A stretch of 35,628 nt of DNA from Prauserella flavalba (GCF_003202235.1 NZ_MASU01000033.1:1-35628), one strand, 5' to 3'. Counted from the stretch's first letter, positions 1 to 8,942 are shown. Program-made: numbers and translations. The notes: generated by a model from the letters alone, not told the origin.

Positions 1-527
1 GACCGGCGGGAATGCTGTTCGCGTCGACGATCGACATCGGGGGCACGGAGTTCCAGGTGTCGATCCTGTGGTGGATCCTGGTTGCGGCGGTCGCGGCGCT
101 CGTGCTCGTGCGCACGCCGTTCGGCAACTGGATCTTCGCGGTCGGCGGGTCGGCCGTGAGCGCCCGCGCGGTCGGCGTTCCGCTGGTTCGCACCAAGATC
201 CTGCTGTTCATGACCACGGCGTTCGCGGGCTGGATCGTCGGCTCGATCAATATCCTGCGGTTCGACAGCGTGCAGGCCAACCAGGGCATCGGGCAGGAAC
301 TGCAGTTCATCATCGCCGCGGTGGTGGGCGGCTGCCTGCTCACCGGTGGTTTCGGCTCGGCGATCGGTGCCGCGATCGGCGCGCTGATCTTCGGCATGGC
401 GCGGCAGGGCATCGTCTTCGCAGGCTGGGACAACGACTGGTTCATGTTGTTCCTCGGCGTGATGCTGCTCGCCGCGGTGCTCGTCAACAACACGTTCCGG
501 CGACGCGCGGAGAGGGTGCGCAGATGA
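1..527 (+). CDS. Sugar (probably inositol) ABC transporter permease, 5' partial
   Basis: C-terminal part of an RbsC-type membrane permease. The frame is open from the first base of the window, so the real start lies upstream; the ATG at 12 is only an internal Met. About 170 residues are visible, with several hydrophobic helices ([49 protein letters not shown]) and the family motif [19 protein letters not shown]. The stop TGA overlaps the ATG of the following ATPase (ATGA), so the two are translationally coupled. The downstream iolCBD genes suggest myo-inositol or a related polyol as substrate; this is inference from context, because the substrate-binding protein is not in view. Confidence 0.85.
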   Translation, partial: PAGMLFASTIDIGGTEFQVSILWWILVAAVAALVLVRTPFGNWIFAVGGSAVSARAVGVPLVRTKILLFMTTAFAGWIVGSINILRFDSVQANQGIGQELQFIIAAVVGGCLLTGGFGSAIGAAIGALIFGMARQGIVFAGWDNDWFMLFLGVMLLAAVLVNNTFRRRAERVRR

Positions 528-1303
528 CTCCCCTGATCGAGGTCGCCGGCATCGGCAAGTCCTACGGCAGTGTCCATGCCCTGCGCGAGGTGTCCACTGT
601 GGTCAATGCGGGCGAGGTCACGTGCGTGCTCGGCGACAACGGTGCCGGTAAGTCGACATTGATCAAGATCCTCGCCGGAGTGCACCAGCACGACACCGGG
701 GAGCTGCGGGTCGGCGGCGAGCCGGTGCGGTTCTCCTCCCCGAGGGACGCCCTCGATCACGGCATCGCCACCGTCTACCAGGACCTCGCGGTGGTGCCGC
801 TGATGAGCGTGTGGCGCAACTTCTTCCTGGGCTCGGAGCCGACGATCGGGTTCGGTCCGCTCAGGCTGCTCGACCGGGGCAGAGGCAGGCGGGTGACCAA
901 GCAGGCGCTCGCGGAGCTGGGGATCGACCTGCGAGACGTCGAGCAGCCGGTGGGCACGCTCTCCGGCGGCGAGCGGCAGTGCGTCGCCATCGCGCGGGCC
1001 GTCCACTTCGGAGCGAAGGTGCTGATCCTCGACGAGCCGACCGCGGCGCTCGGTGTGAAGCAGGCGGGGATCGTGCTGCGGCACGTCGCGCAGGCGCGCG
1101 ACCGGGGGCTGGGCGTCGTGCTCATCACCCACAACCCGCACCACGCCTACCCCGTGGGCGACCGCTTCCTGCTGCTCAACCGCGGCGCACCGCTGGGCAC
1201 CTACGAGAAGTCTGAGATCGACCTCGGCGAGCTGACCAGACAGATGGCGGGCGGGGCGGAACTGGCGGCGCTCGAGCACGAGCTGCGGTCGGTGGAGACG
1301 TGA
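524..1303 (+). CDS. Sugar ABC transporter ATP-binding protein
   Basis: Single-domain ABC ATPase of 259 residues that would power the upstream permease. Visible motifs in order: Walker [10 protein letters not shown] near residue 40, Q-loop VYQDLAVVP, signature LSGGERQ, Walker [13 protein letters not shown], and the switch histidine in LITHNPHHA. RbsA-type sugar ATPases are often about 500 residues with two tandem cassettes; this one has a single cassette, as is common in actinobacterial RbsC-type systems. ATG at 524 overlaps the permease stop by 4 nt, and its own stop overlaps the GTG of iolC. Family assignment is firm; the inositol substrate is inferred from the operon. Confidence 0.9.
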   Translation: MTPLIEVAGIGKSYGSVHALREVSTVVNAGEVTCVLGDNGAGKSTLIKILAGVHQHDTGELRVGGEPVRFSSPRDALDHGIATVYQDLAVVPLMSVWRNFFLGSEPTIGFGPLRLLDRGRGRRVTKQALAELGIDLRDVEQPVGTLSGGERQCVAIARAVHFGAKVLILDEPTAALGVKQAGIVLRHVAQARDRGLGVVLITHNPHHAYPVGDRFLLLNRGAPLGTYEKSEIDLGELTRQMAGGAELAALEHELRSVET

Positions 1304-2235
1304 GCGTGGAGGTTCTGACGGTGAGCCGGGTCGGGGTGGACCTCTACCCCGAGCAGAGCGGCGTGCCCTTGGCCGAGGTCAGGACGTTCGCGAAGTCGCT
1401 GGGCGGAACGGCGACCAACGTCGCGGTGGCCGCCGCGCGGCTCGGCAGGCGCACGGCTGTGCTCACCAAGGTGGGCCGCGACGGCTTCGGCGACTACGTG
1501 CGCACGGCACTGCGCGGCTTCGGGGTGAGCCCCGACCACGTGGGCACCGCGCCCCGGCTGCAGACGCCGGTGGTGTTCTGCGCGCTCGACCCACCGGAGG
1601 ACCCGCCGCTGCTGTTCTACCGGGAGCCCCTCGCACCGGACCTCGCACTGGAGGTCAAGGATGTGCCGTGGGAGGTCGTGGAGTCGGTGCCGCTGCTGTG
1701 GGTCACCGGCACGGGCGTGTGCGCGGAACCGGCCCGCAGCACCCAGCACGAGATCCTGCGGCACCGGGGCCGCCGCGCCCACACGGTGCTGGACCTGGAC
1801 TACCGGCCGATGTTCTGGCCGGACGAGGCCGCGGCGCGCACGGAGATCGGCGCGCTGCTGGAGCACGTGACCGTCGCCGTGGGCAACCGGACCGAGGCCG
1901 AGATCGCCGTGGGCACCGCCGAACCGCCCGAGGCGGCGAACCGGATGCTGGAGCGCGGCGTCGAGCTGGCCATCATCAAGCAGGGCGGCGACGGCGTGTA
2001 CGTCGCGACGCGGGAGGGCTCGTGGACGGTGCCGCCCCGGCCGGTCGACGTCGTGTGCGCGCTGGGCGCGGGGGACGGCTTCGGCGGGGCGCTGGTCCAC
2101 GGCCTGCTGTCGGGCTGGCAGCCGCCGAGGATCGCGGCCTACGCCAACGCGGCGGGCGCGATCGTGGCGTCCCGGCTCGCATGCGCGGACGCCATGCCCA
2201 CCGCCGCCGAGATCGAGAGGACGCTGGCGAGTTGA
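1300..2235 (+). CDS. iolC: 5-dehydro-2-deoxygluconokinase (IolC)
   Basis: PfkB/ribokinase-family sugar kinase of 311 residues. In inositol catabolism IolC phosphorylates 5-dehydro-2-deoxy-D-gluconate with ATP. The N-terminal PfkB substrate motif is [17 protein letters not shown], and the C-terminal signature [15 protein letters not shown] carries the catalytic aspartate of GAGD. The GTG start at 1300 overlaps the ATPase stop (GTGA), and the stop overlaps the TTG start of the next gene. Identity as IolC rather than another PfkB kinase rests on the directly linked iolB and iolD. Confidence 0.9.
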   Translation: MSVEVLTVSRVGVDLYPEQSGVPLAEVRTFAKSLGGTATNVAVAAARLGRRTAVLTKVGRDGFGDYVRTALRGFGVSPDHVGTAPRLQTPVVFCALDPPEDPPLLFYREPLAPDLALEVKDVPWEVVESVPLLWVTGTGVCAEPARSTQHEILRHRGRRAHTVLDLDYRPMFWPDEAAARTEIGALLEHVTVAVGNRTEAEIAVGTAEPPEAANRMLERGVELAIIKQGGDGVYVATREGSWTVPPRPVDVVCALGAGDGFGGALVHGLLSGWQPPRIAAYANAAGAIVASRLACADAMPTAAEIERTLAS

Positions 2236-3119
2236 TCACCGACGAGCAGTGGGCTGAGCTGTTGCGGGTCCGCGCGACCGATCCCGATGCGGTGCGCCGG
2301 GCCTACGACCGGCGCGAGCGAAGAACGAGTGTGCTCTCCGAACGCGGCACGCTCTTCCTCGTGGCCGCCGACCATCCGGCGCGGGGCATGGTGGGCGTCG
2401 GCCCCGACCCGCTGGCGATGGCCGATCGCAGGCGGTTGCTGGAGCGGCTGCTGGTCGCGCTCGCCGACCCGGCCGTCGACGGCGTGCTCGGCACCCCGGA
2501 CGTCGTGGAGGAGCTGCTGCTGCTCGGCGCGCTCCACGACAAGGTGGTGCTGGGCTCGATGAACCGGGGCGGGCTCGCGGGCGCCGACTGGGAGATCGAC
2601 GACCGGTTCACCGCCTACACCGCCCGCTCGATCGTCGACTGTGGACTCGACGGCGGGAAGATGCTGTTGCGGATCGTGGACTCCGACGCGGGAACCGCGC
2701 CCACGCTGGAGTCGTGCGCGCGGGCGGTGTCGGAGCTGGCGTCGGCCGGACGGCTCGCCCTGGTGGAGCCGCTGCCGTACGCGCGGGAGGGTGGCACGCT
2801 CGCACTGCGGCGGGACGCGGCGTCGCTCGCCCGCGCGATCGGCATCGCCTCGGGGCTTGGCGCCACGTCGGCGTACACCTGGCTCAAGCTGCCGAGCGTG
2901 CGGGAGCCCGCGGTGCTCGACGCGACGACGTTGCCGGTGGTGGTGCTCGGTGGCGTGCCCGCCGGGGACTATGCGGCCGACCTGGAGCAGTGGGGCACCA
3001 CGCTGCGGCACCCGGTGGTGCGCGGGCTCGTCGTCGGCCGCTCGCTGCTGTACCCGCCGGACGGCGATGTCGCCGCCGCGGTGGCCGCCGCGGCCCGGGT
3101 GCTGGAGAAGTCGCGGTGA
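2232..3119 (+). CDS. Cgl0158-type (beta/alpha)8-barrel aldolase-like protein, probable IolJ role
   Basis: 295-residue protein resembling the Cgl0158/deoxyribose-phosphate-aldolase-like TIM-barrel family found in actinobacterial inositol clusters. Typical segments are FLVAADHPARGMVGVGPDP near the N terminus, DGVLGTPDVVEELLLLG, the central DGGKMLLRIVDSD with a candidate Schiff-base lysine, and TTLPVVVLGGVPAGDY near the C terminus. In the Iol pathway 2-deoxy-5-keto-gluconate 6-phosphate is cleaved to DHAP and malonate semialdehyde; this protein is the only aldolase candidate here, so I infer that role. Start is TTG 2232, overlapping the iolC stop (TTGA); no in-frame ATG or GTG gives the same N terminus. 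Confidence 0.78.
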   Translation: MITDEQWAELLRVRATDPDAVRRAYDRRERRTSVLSERGTLFLVAADHPARGMVGVGPDPLAMADRRRLLERLLVALADPAVDGVLGTPDVVEELLLLGALHDKVVLGSMNRGGLAGADWEIDDRFTAYTARSIVDCGLDGGKMLLRIVDSDAGTAPTLESCARAVSELASAGRLALVEPLPYAREGGTLALRRDAASLARAIGIASGLGATSAYTWLKLPSVREPAVLDATTLPVVVLGGVPAGDYAADLEQWGTTLRHPVVRGLVVGRSLLYPPDGDVAAAVAAAARVLEKSR

Positions 3120-4006
3120 GCGCCCTGCACCGCCCGCACGGGACACTCGCCGACGGGGCCGATCCGGTGCGGCTCATGCCGGAGGACGCGGGCTGGGCCT
3201 ACACCGGCCTGCGGGTGCTGACGCTGGAGCCGGGGCAGCCGCGCGCGATCACCACCGGCGAGTTCGAGGCGTTCGTGCTGCCGCTCTCCGGCGGATGCGA
3301 CGTCGTCGTCGAAGGGGAGCGCTTCGCCCTGCGCGGCCGGACGTCGGTGTTCACGCGGGTCACCGACTTCGCCTACGTGCCAAGGGACGCCGAGGTGACA
3401 CTGTCCGCAGTGGAGGGTGCCGAGATCGCGTTGCCGATGGCGCGCTGCGAGCGCAGGCTCGAGCCCCGCTACGGTCCCGCCGAGTTGGTGCCGGTGGAGG
3501 TACGCGGAGCGGGCAACGCCACCCGGCAGGTGACCAACTTCGGCGTCCCCGGCGTGTGGGAGCACGCCGACAAGCTCAACGCGTGCGAGCTGATCACCCC
3601 GGACGGCAACTGGTCCTCCTACCCGCCGCACAAGCACGACGAGGCCACCGAGTGCGAGGTCGTCAACGAGGAGATCTACTACTTCCGCATCGCCGGCCGC
3701 GACGGCACCACGCCCAGCGGCGCGGGTTTCGGCCTGCACCGCACCTACACCGCCGACGGCGAGCTGGACGAGGACGTGGCCGTGCGCGACGGCGACGTGT
3801 TCCTGATCCCGCGCGGCTACCACGGACCGTGTGTCGCGGCGCCCGGCTATCCCCTGTACTACCTCAACGTCCTCGCCGGGCCCGGTCCCGAGCGTTCGAT
3901 GGCCTTCTGCGACGACCCCGCCCACGGCTGGGTCAGGGACACGTGGCGCGACCAGCCCGCCGACCCGCGCTGCCCGGTGACCGGAGCCGAGGGGAGACGC
4001 ACATGA
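3116..4006 (+). CDS. iolB: 5-deoxy-glucuronate isomerase (IolB)
   Basis: 296-residue bicupin enzyme that isomerises 5-deoxy-D-glucuronate to 5-dehydro-2-deoxy-D-gluconate. The metal-site residues are visible in YPPHKHDEATECEVVNEE (His-X-His, then Glu) and in the second-strand histidine of IPRGYHGPC. The GEFEAFVLPLSGG segment belongs to the N-terminal cupin. Length matches the family (about 270-300). GTG at 3116 overlaps the upstream TGA, and the stop overlaps the ATG of iolD, placing it firmly inside one operon. Confidence 0.95.
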   Translation: MSALHRPHGTLADGADPVRLMPEDAGWAYTGLRVLTLEPGQPRAITTGEFEAFVLPLSGGCDVVVEGERFALRGRTSVFTRVTDFAYVPRDAEVTLSAVEGAEIALPMARCERRLEPRYGPAELVPVEVRGAGNATRQVTNFGVPGVWEHADKLNACELITPDGNWSSYPPHKHDEATECEVVNEEIYYFRIAGRDGTTPSGAGFGLHRTYTADGELDEDVAVRDGDVFLIPRGYHGPCVAAPGYPLYYLNVLAGPGPERSMAFCDDPAHGWVRDTWRDQPADPRCPVTGAEGRRT

Positions 4007-5838
4007 GGCTGACGACCGCGCAGGCGCTGGTGCACTGGCTGGCCGCGCAGCGCGCCGAGCTGCTCGACGGCACCGAGGTACCGCTGTTCCCCGGTGTGTT
4101 CGCGATCTTCGGGCACGGCAATGTACTCGGACTCGGAAGCGCGCTGGAGGAGCACCGCGAACGGTTGCCGGTGTGGCGGGGGCATACCGAGCAGGGCATG
4201 GCGCTCGCGGCCGTCGGCTACGCCAAGGCCACGCATCGCCGCCAGGTCGGGGTGGTGACCTCGTCGATCGGTCCCGGTGCGCTCAACATGGTCACCGCCG
4301 CGGGCGTCGCGCACGCCAACCGCCTGCCGTTGCTGCTCCTGCCCGGCGACACGTTCACCGGCCGCGCGCCCGATCCGGTGTTGCAGCAGGTGGAGCACTT
4401 CGGCGATCCGGCGGCCACCGTCAACGACGCCTTCCGCCCGGTGAGCCGCTACTTCGACCGCATCGTGCGGCCCGAGCAGTTGCCGCACACGCTGCCGCAG
4501 GTTGCGAGGGTGCTCACCGACCCGGCCGACACCGGCCCGGTGACGCTCGCGCTGCCGCAGGACGTGCAGGCCGAGACGTTCGACTTCCCCGGCTCGCTGT
4601 TCGAGCCCGTGGTCCGGCGCGTGCCGCGGCCCCGGCCCGACACGCGCGAGGTCGCCGAGGCCGCCGACGTCCTGGCGGGGGCCCGGCGGCCGCTGCTCGT
4701 ACTGGGCGGGGGCGTGCGCTACTCGGACGCCGGGCGCGAGGCGCTCGCGTTCGCCCGCGAGCACGACCTGCCCGTCACCGAGACCACCGCGGGCCGCACC
4801 CTCGTCCCGCACGACGAGCCGCTCTACGCGGGCCCGCTCGGCATCACCGGCTCGGCCTCGGCCAACGCGCTCGCCGCCGAGGCCGACGTGGTGCTCGCCA
4901 TCGGCACCCGGCTGCAGGACTTCACCACCGCTTCGTGGACGGTGTTCGACCCACGGGTGCGCCTGGTGACCCTCAACGTCGCCCGGTTCGACGCGGTCAA
5001 GCACGGGGCCACGGCGGTGGTGGCCGACGCACGCGAAGGGCTGGCCGAGCTGACGGTCGCGCTGCGGGGCCGCGGCGTCGTCGACCCGGCCTGGACGGTG
5101 CGGGCGGCCCTGGAGCGGGCGCGGTGGGACGCCTACGTCGACGGCCTGCGCGCGCCAGCCGAGGGGCTGCCCACCTACGCGCAGGTGGTGGGCGCGGTCA
5201 ACGACGTCGCCGAGCCGGGGGACTACGTGATGACCGCGTCGGGAGGGCTGCCCGGTGAGCTGGTGGGCGGCTGGCGTGCGAACGGCACCGCGAGCATGGA
5301 CGTCGAGTACGGCTTCTCGTGCATGGGCTACGAGCTCGCCGGTGCGTGGGGCGCGGCGATGGCACGCGACGGCGTGGTGACGACGCTGCTCGGCGACGGC
5401 TCGTACCTGATGCTCAACTCGGAGCTGTTCTCCGCCGCGTTCGCCGGGCACCCGTTCGTCGCGGTGGTGTGCGACAACGACGGCTACGCCGTGATCGCGC
5501 GCCTGCAGGAGGGCCAGGGCGCGCCCGCGTTCAACAACCTCTATCCCGACTGCGCCTCGGCACACGAGAACCCGCCGCGGGCCGACTTCGCCGCGCACGC
5601 CGAGGCGCTGGGCTGCCTCGCGTTCGCCGCCGCCGACCTCGCCGGATTCCGCGACGCCTATGTCAAGGCGCGCCAGGCCGCGCGCACACAGCGCAGGCCC
5701 GCGGTCGTGGTGCTGCGCACCGATCCGGCCGCGTGGACCGACGCCGGGGCGTGGTGGGAGGTCGGCGTCCCGCCGCACCTGCCCGGCCACGCCGAGTACG
5801 AGGTGGGCAAGGCACGCCAGCTGCGGTACCGCGCCTGA
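4003..5838 (+). CDS. iolD: 3D-(3,5/4)-trihydroxycyclohexane-1,2-dione acylhydrolase (IolD)
   Basis: 611-residue thiamine-diphosphate enzyme that hydrolytically opens the inositol-derived ring to 5-deoxy-glucuronate. The N-terminal ThDP-PYR domain has the cofactor-activating glutamate in HTEQGM (E63). A central Rossmann-like domain contains the LLVLGGGVRYSD segment. The C-terminal ThDP-binding domain carries the GDGSY...NDGY pattern from about residue 464. ATG 4003 overlaps the iolB stop. It is the last gene of the operon: the stop lies 4 bp from the stop of a convergent gene, with no hairpin visible in between. Confidence 0.95.
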   Translation: MRLTTAQALVHWLAAQRAELLDGTEVPLFPGVFAIFGHGNVLGLGSALEEHRERLPVWRGHTEQGMALAAVGYAKATHRRQVGVVTSSIGPGALNMVTAAGVAHANRLPLLLLPGDTFTGRAPDPVLQQVEHFGDPAATVNDAFRPVSRYFDRIVRPEQLPHTLPQVARVLTDPADTGPVTLALPQDVQAETFDFPGSLFEPVVRRVPRPRPDTREVAEAADVLAGARRPLLVLGGGVRYSDAGREALAFAREHDLPVTETTAGRTLVPHDEPLYAGPLGITGSASANALAAEADVVLAIGTRLQDFTTASWTVFDPRVRLVTLNVARFDAVKHGATAVVADAREGLAELTVALRGRGVVDPAWTVRAALERARWDAYVDGLRAPAEGLPTYAQVVGAVNDVAEPGDYVMTASGGLPGELVGGWRANGTASMDVEYGFSCMGYELAGAWGAAMARDGVVTTLLGDGSYLMLNSELFSAAFAGHPFVAVVCDNDGYAVIARLQEGQGAPAFNNLYPDCASAHENPPRADFAAHAEALGCLAFAAADLAGFRDAYVKARQAARTQRRPAVVVLRTDPAAWTDAGAWWEVGVPPHLPGHAEYEVGKARQLRYRA

Positions 5839-5842
5839 GTTG

Positions 5843-6955
5843 TCAGCGGAAGGCGGCGTCCGTGGTGGGGGTGCGAGCGAGTTCCGCGGCGAGCTTCCGT
5901 GCACGCGTCCGGTAGGCGGGCGTGGTGAGCACCGTGTCGAGCGCCGCCCGCAGGCTCGCCGCGTCCGGCGTGGCCCGCACGCCCGCGCCCGCCTCGGCGA
6001 CGCGCCGCGCGTTCAGGTGCTGGTCCTCGGCGAAGAGCGGCGCCACCACGAGCGGCACCCCGGCCGCGAGCGCGCCGAGCATCGACCCGCCTCCGCCGTG
6101 ACACACCACGGCGGAGGCGCGGCCGAGCACCGTGTTCTGGTCCACCCAGCGTTCCACGCGCACGTTCGGCGGCGGTTCGCCGAGCGCCGCGGGATCGAGC
6201 CCGTGGCCGACGGTCAGCAGCACGTCGGCGTCGAGCCCGGCGACCGCGGTCAGCGTCTCGGAGAAGACCGGCGCCGCCCCGGGCATGGCGCCCGTGACAC
6301 TGCCGAACGTCGCATAAACGAAGGGCCGTCCCGTGCCCTCGCCCGGCGGGGCCCACGCCGGGTCGCGGAACCGCCTGGTTCGTGGCGGGTCCGGTATCGA
6401 GGGGTCCTCCAGCCCGGCGGGGAAGAGCGTCAGGTACGGCGACGCGCGAAGACGTGCTGCGTCCGGGTCGGGAGGAAGCCCGGAGGTGCGGCGCAGCCCG
6501 TCGAGGTTGCCGGCCGCGTAGCGCAGCACCAGCTCCTCCATGACGGCGAGCCCGATGGCGATCCTGGTGTGCGGCACGTCGTGCAGTTCCGCGGCCACCG
6601 CGGCGGCGAACTCGGCGCTCTCGCGCACCACGACGTCCGGCCGCCAGTCCGCGATCGTGTCGGCGAGCCGGGGGAGTGCGGCCCGGGGCCGGAGCCTGCC
6701 GAAGATCTCCGCGCACATGAAGGCATTGGCCTCGTCGTGCGGGAGTGTCGCGAGCAGCTCGTAGGCCGCCCGCACCGCGTCGGCAGGCGGGTCGTCGACG
6801 CGCCGGAACGCCGCACCGGTCGCCTCCGCGGTGCTCGTGAGCGCGTCCGGCCCGGTGACCAGCACGTCGTGGCCGCTTCGCAGGCAGGACCGCACGAACG
6901 GAGCCATCGGGCCGAAGTGCCCGGTTCCCGCGGTCGAGGAGAACAGCACCCGCAT
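5843..6955 (-). CDS. MGT-type (UDP-glucuronosyl/macrolide-like) glycosyltransferase
   Basis: 370-residue GT-B fold enzyme of the GT1 group that modifies small molecules such as macrolides and polyketides. The N terminus MRVLFSSTAGTGHFGPMAPF is the family acceptor-domain start. The C-terminal donor-binding signature runs VERWVDQNTVLGRASAVVCHGGGGS and then PLFAEDQHLNA, with the sugar-contacting D-Q pair. I chose ATG 6955 rather than the TTG at 6976, because the TTG lies inside an operator palindrome and the ATG begins the conserved motif. It is divergent from a Clp-N/HTH regulator and convergent with iolD. Acceptor and sugar cannot be read from sequence; defence against an antibiotic is a possibility only. 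Confidence 0.85.
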   Translation of the reverse strand: MRVLFSSTAGTGHFGPMAPFVRSCLRSGHDVLVTGPDALTSTAEATGAAFRRVDDPPADAVRAAYELLATLPHDEANAFMCAEIFGRLRPRAALPRLADTIADWRPDVVVRESAEFAAAVAAELHDVPHTRIAIGLAVMEELVLRYAAGNLDGLRRTSGLPPDPDAARLRASPYLTLFPAGLEDPSIPDPPRTRRFRDPAWAPPGEGTGRPFVYATFGSVTGAMPGAAPVFSETLTAVAGLDADVLLTVGHGLDPAALGEPPPNVRVERWVDQNTVLGRASAVVCHGGGGSMLGALAAGVPLVVAPLFAEDQHLNARRVAEAGAGVRATPDAASLRAALDTVLTTPAYRTRARKLAAELARTPTTDAAFR

Positions 6956-6971
6956 CGCCTCACGATACGCC

Positions 6972-7016
6972 GTCAACTCAAGGTTGACGAGGCTCGATCG
7001 TCAACTTATGGTTGAC
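6972..7016. promoter_or_regulatory. Two identical-arm palindromes in the divergent glycosyltransferase/Clp-N promoter region
   Basis: GTCAAC-N5-GTTGAC occurs twice, at 6972-6988 and 7000-7016, centres 28 bp apart. Both have perfect 6-bp arms. The left copy covers the predicted -35 and the right copy covers the predicted -10 of the rightward gene. The arrangement suggests a dimeric repressor binding two sites, most simply the adjacent HTH protein (inference). Confidence 0.75.
6984..7012 (+). promoter_or_regulatory. Predicted sigma70-type promoter for the Clp-N/HTH gene (leaderless)
   Basis: TTGACG at 6984-6989, 17-bp spacer, TATGGT at 7007-7012. The ATG at 7019 begins 7 bp after the -10, so transcription would start at or next to the start codon. 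No Shine-Dalgarno sequence is possible between the palindrome and the ATG, which supports a leaderless mRNA, a common arrangement in actinobacteria. Confidence 0.6.
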
Positions 7017-7018
7017 GC

Positions 7019-7732
7019 ATGACCGAGTCCATCCAGATCCGGCTCGACGACCTGATCGAGTCGATCAAGAAGGTGCACACCGACGTTCTCGAACAGCTCA
7101 CCGACGCCGTGCTCGCCGCCGAGCACCTCGGCGAAGTGGCCGACCACCTGATCGGCCACTTCGTCGACCAGGCCCGCCGCTCCGGCGCGTCCTGGACCGA
7201 CATCGGCAAGAGCATGGGAGTCAGCAAGCAGGCGGCACAGAAACGCTTTGTGTCGAAGCCCGACCTCACGCTCGACCCGGACGAACTCGGCCGCTTCACC
7301 CCGCGCGCCAAGAACGTCGTGCGGCTGGCGCAGGACGAGGCACGCGCCGCGGGCAACCCCGAGATCGTTGCCGAGCACCTCGTCCTTGGCCTGCTGGGCG
7401 ACCAGGAATCACTCGCCGCCAAGGCGATCACCGCCCAAGGGGTGACCCTGGACGCCGTCCGGCAGGCCGCCGTCGCAGCCCTGCCGTCGAAGGCAGGAAG
7501 CGTGCCCGATGCCGTCCCGTATGCCGCCACCGCGCGCAAGGCGCTGGAGCTGACCTTCCGGGAAGCGTTGCGACTGGGCCACAACTACATCGGCACCGAG
7601 CACATCCTCCTCGGCCTGCTGGAGAACGAGGGCGGCTCCGGCGTGCTCACGGACCTCGAGGTCGGCAAGGCCGACGTGGAGTCCACCGTGCTCGCCGCGC
7701 TCGCCCAGGTCGTCGCCGACCGTCCACAGTAG
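7019..7732 (+). CDS. HTH plus double Clp-N repeat protein, putative transcriptional regulator
   Basis: 237-residue cytoplasmic protein. Residues about 1-55 form a helical N terminus. Residues about 58-77 read as a helix-turn-helix (SWTDIGKSMGVSKQAAQKRF). Residues about 92-230 hold two Clp-N repeats, FTPRAKNVVRLAQDEA...VAEHLVLGLL and YAATARKALELTFREA...IGTEHILLGLL. There is no AAA+ domain, so it is not a ClpA/ClpC chaperone. The Clp-N repeats may sense a ligand or contact the Clp machinery while the HTH binds DNA; that role is inference. Its promoter carries two GTCAAC-N5-GTTGAC palindromes, consistent with autoregulation and control of the divergent glycosyltransferase. Confidence 0.88.
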   Translation: MTESIQIRLDDLIESIKKVHTDVLEQLTDAVLAAEHLGEVADHLIGHFVDQARRSGASWTDIGKSMGVSKQAAQKRFVSKPDLTLDPDELGRFTPRAKNVVRLAQDEARAAGNPEIVAEHLVLGLLGDQESLAAKAITAQGVTLDAVRQAAVAALPSKAGSVPDAVPYAATARKALELTFREALRLGHNYIGTEHILLGLLENEGGSGVLTDLEVGKADVESTVLAALAQVVADRPQ

Positions 7733-7736
7733 AGGA

Positions 7737-8636
7737 TCACGCCGGTGGGAACGGCACGGACTCCAGCACCGGCAGCAGCTGCTCCTCCTCGTAGTCCAGG
7801 TGCGCGGTCAGCTCGGCCGACATCCGTTCCAGCTCCGCCAGGAACCGCGCCGGGTCGGCGGTGGTGATGTCGGCGAGCAGCTTCTCCAGCTCGTCCTTGA
7901 TGCGTGACACCGTGCCGTGCTCCCCGCGGAGCCGGGCGATCGCGTCCCGCAGGTGCGGGTACTGCCGCTCCAGGTTCGGCAGCAGCACCGCGTCCTCGCC
8001 GCTGTGGTGGAAATGCAGTCCCTCGCAGAAGGCCAGGCAGTGCTGGCGCAGCTGCAGGCTCAGCCCCGGCGGCCCGCCGGTGCGCTGCGCGAAGTACTCG
8101 TCGGCCTGCCCACGCAGGTCGGCGAGCTGAGCCCGTAGCCACGTGTGGATCTCGACGAGCTTGGCGGCGAGTGTCGTCACCTCGGCGGGCTCCGTGGCCC
8201 GTTGCGGCCTGCGCAGCACCACCACGGGAAGCGCGCGCTCGGTGCGGGCCTGGTAATCGCCGAAACCCGGTTGCCTGGCCACGACCTGCTCGAACAACCG
8301 CTCACGCTCGGCGCCCTCGGCGGGCACGGCGATCGCGCCGAAGGTCTCGGTGCCCAGCTCGACGCGGACCGCGGGATGGGCGAGCAGGTTGTGGTACCAG
8401 GCGGGGTGGCGCGGCCCGCCGCCCGCGGAGCCGACGACCACGAGCTCGCCGTCGATGTGGAGGTAGGCGAGCGGTGACGTGGTCTCGTGGCCCGACTTCG
8501 CGCCCACCGTGGTGAGCAGCAACAGGTCACCGCCGTCGAACGGGCCCCCGACCCGGCCGCCATTGGCGCGGAACTCGTCGACGACGGGCTGGTTGAACGG
8601 CGCGACCCTGGCGGGCATACCCAGATGTGCCGGCAA
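7737..8636 (-). CDS. Deazaflavin-dependent nitroreductase domain fused to hemerythrin domain
   Basis: 299-residue two-domain protein. The N-terminal half matches the F420-dependent DDN/nitroreductase family: FRANGGRVGG, LLLLTTVGAKSG, SPLAYLHIDGELVVVGS and HPAWYHNLLAHPAV. The C-terminal half (from about residue 155) is a hemerythrin HHE domain with candidate iron ligands in EIHTWLRAQL, the H...LHFHHSGEDAVLLP segment and HLDYEEEQLLPVL. I chose TTG 8636 because a clean AAGGAG lies 8 nt upstream (8645-8650); the internal ATG at 8618 has no such site, and the longer ORF to 8711 would place the AAGGAG inside the coding region. It is convergent with the Clp-N gene (4 bp between stops). Likely redox or oxygen/NO-related, substrate unknown. 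Confidence 0.85.
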   Translation of the reverse strand: MPAHLGMPARVAPFNQPVVDEFRANGGRVGGPFDGGDLLLLTTVGAKSGHETTSPLAYLHIDGELVVVGSAGGGPRHPAWYHNLLAHPAVRVELGTETFGAIAVPAEGAERERLFEQVVARQPGFGDYQARTERALPVVVLRRPQRATEPAEVTTLAAKLVEIHTWLRAQLADLRGQADEYFAQRTGGPPGLSLQLRQHCLAFCEGLHFHHSGEDAVLLPNLERQYPHLRDAIARLRGEHGTVSRIKDELEKLLADITTADPARFLAELERMSAELTAHLDYEEEQLLPVLESVPFPPA

Positions 8637-8942
8637 GTGGAAATCTCCTTCGGTATGGGAAAAACGGCAGGAGCGCACGACAAAGGCGCCCTCTGGCGAA
8701 TGTGGACACACGCGCCCGTGACCGTGCGGATGTGGTGAGAGAAGAACGTGGGCGAGGTGGAAACCTTGCCGCTACGGCAGAATCAGCCGGCGTCCGTGAA
8801 GTGAGAACTCACGATGGACCCCCTAGTGATGACGGTGCCTCCATGTCGGCCACCTTCAACGCGGTTGGCGACACGCGACACGAGCGCCATTACACCCGAA
8901 GCGTGATCGTGCTGTCAACGTGAGAGAAGGCGGGAAAATCGC
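8637..8942. other. Intergenic stretch, no gene recognised
   Basis: Contains the AAGGAG ribosome site of the leftward gene (8645-8650) and presumably its promoter. The short ORFs here have no ribosome site or recognisable motif. A small GTGAG-AA-CTCAC dyad lies near 8802-8813. I see no terminator or RNA gene. Confidence 0.5.

Noticed and set aside
2641-5838. A 1065-residue fusion ending in IolD
   Set aside because: Residues before 4003 are the out-of-frame shadow of iolB and the barrel gene; iolD starts at ATG 4003 with an ATGA overlap.
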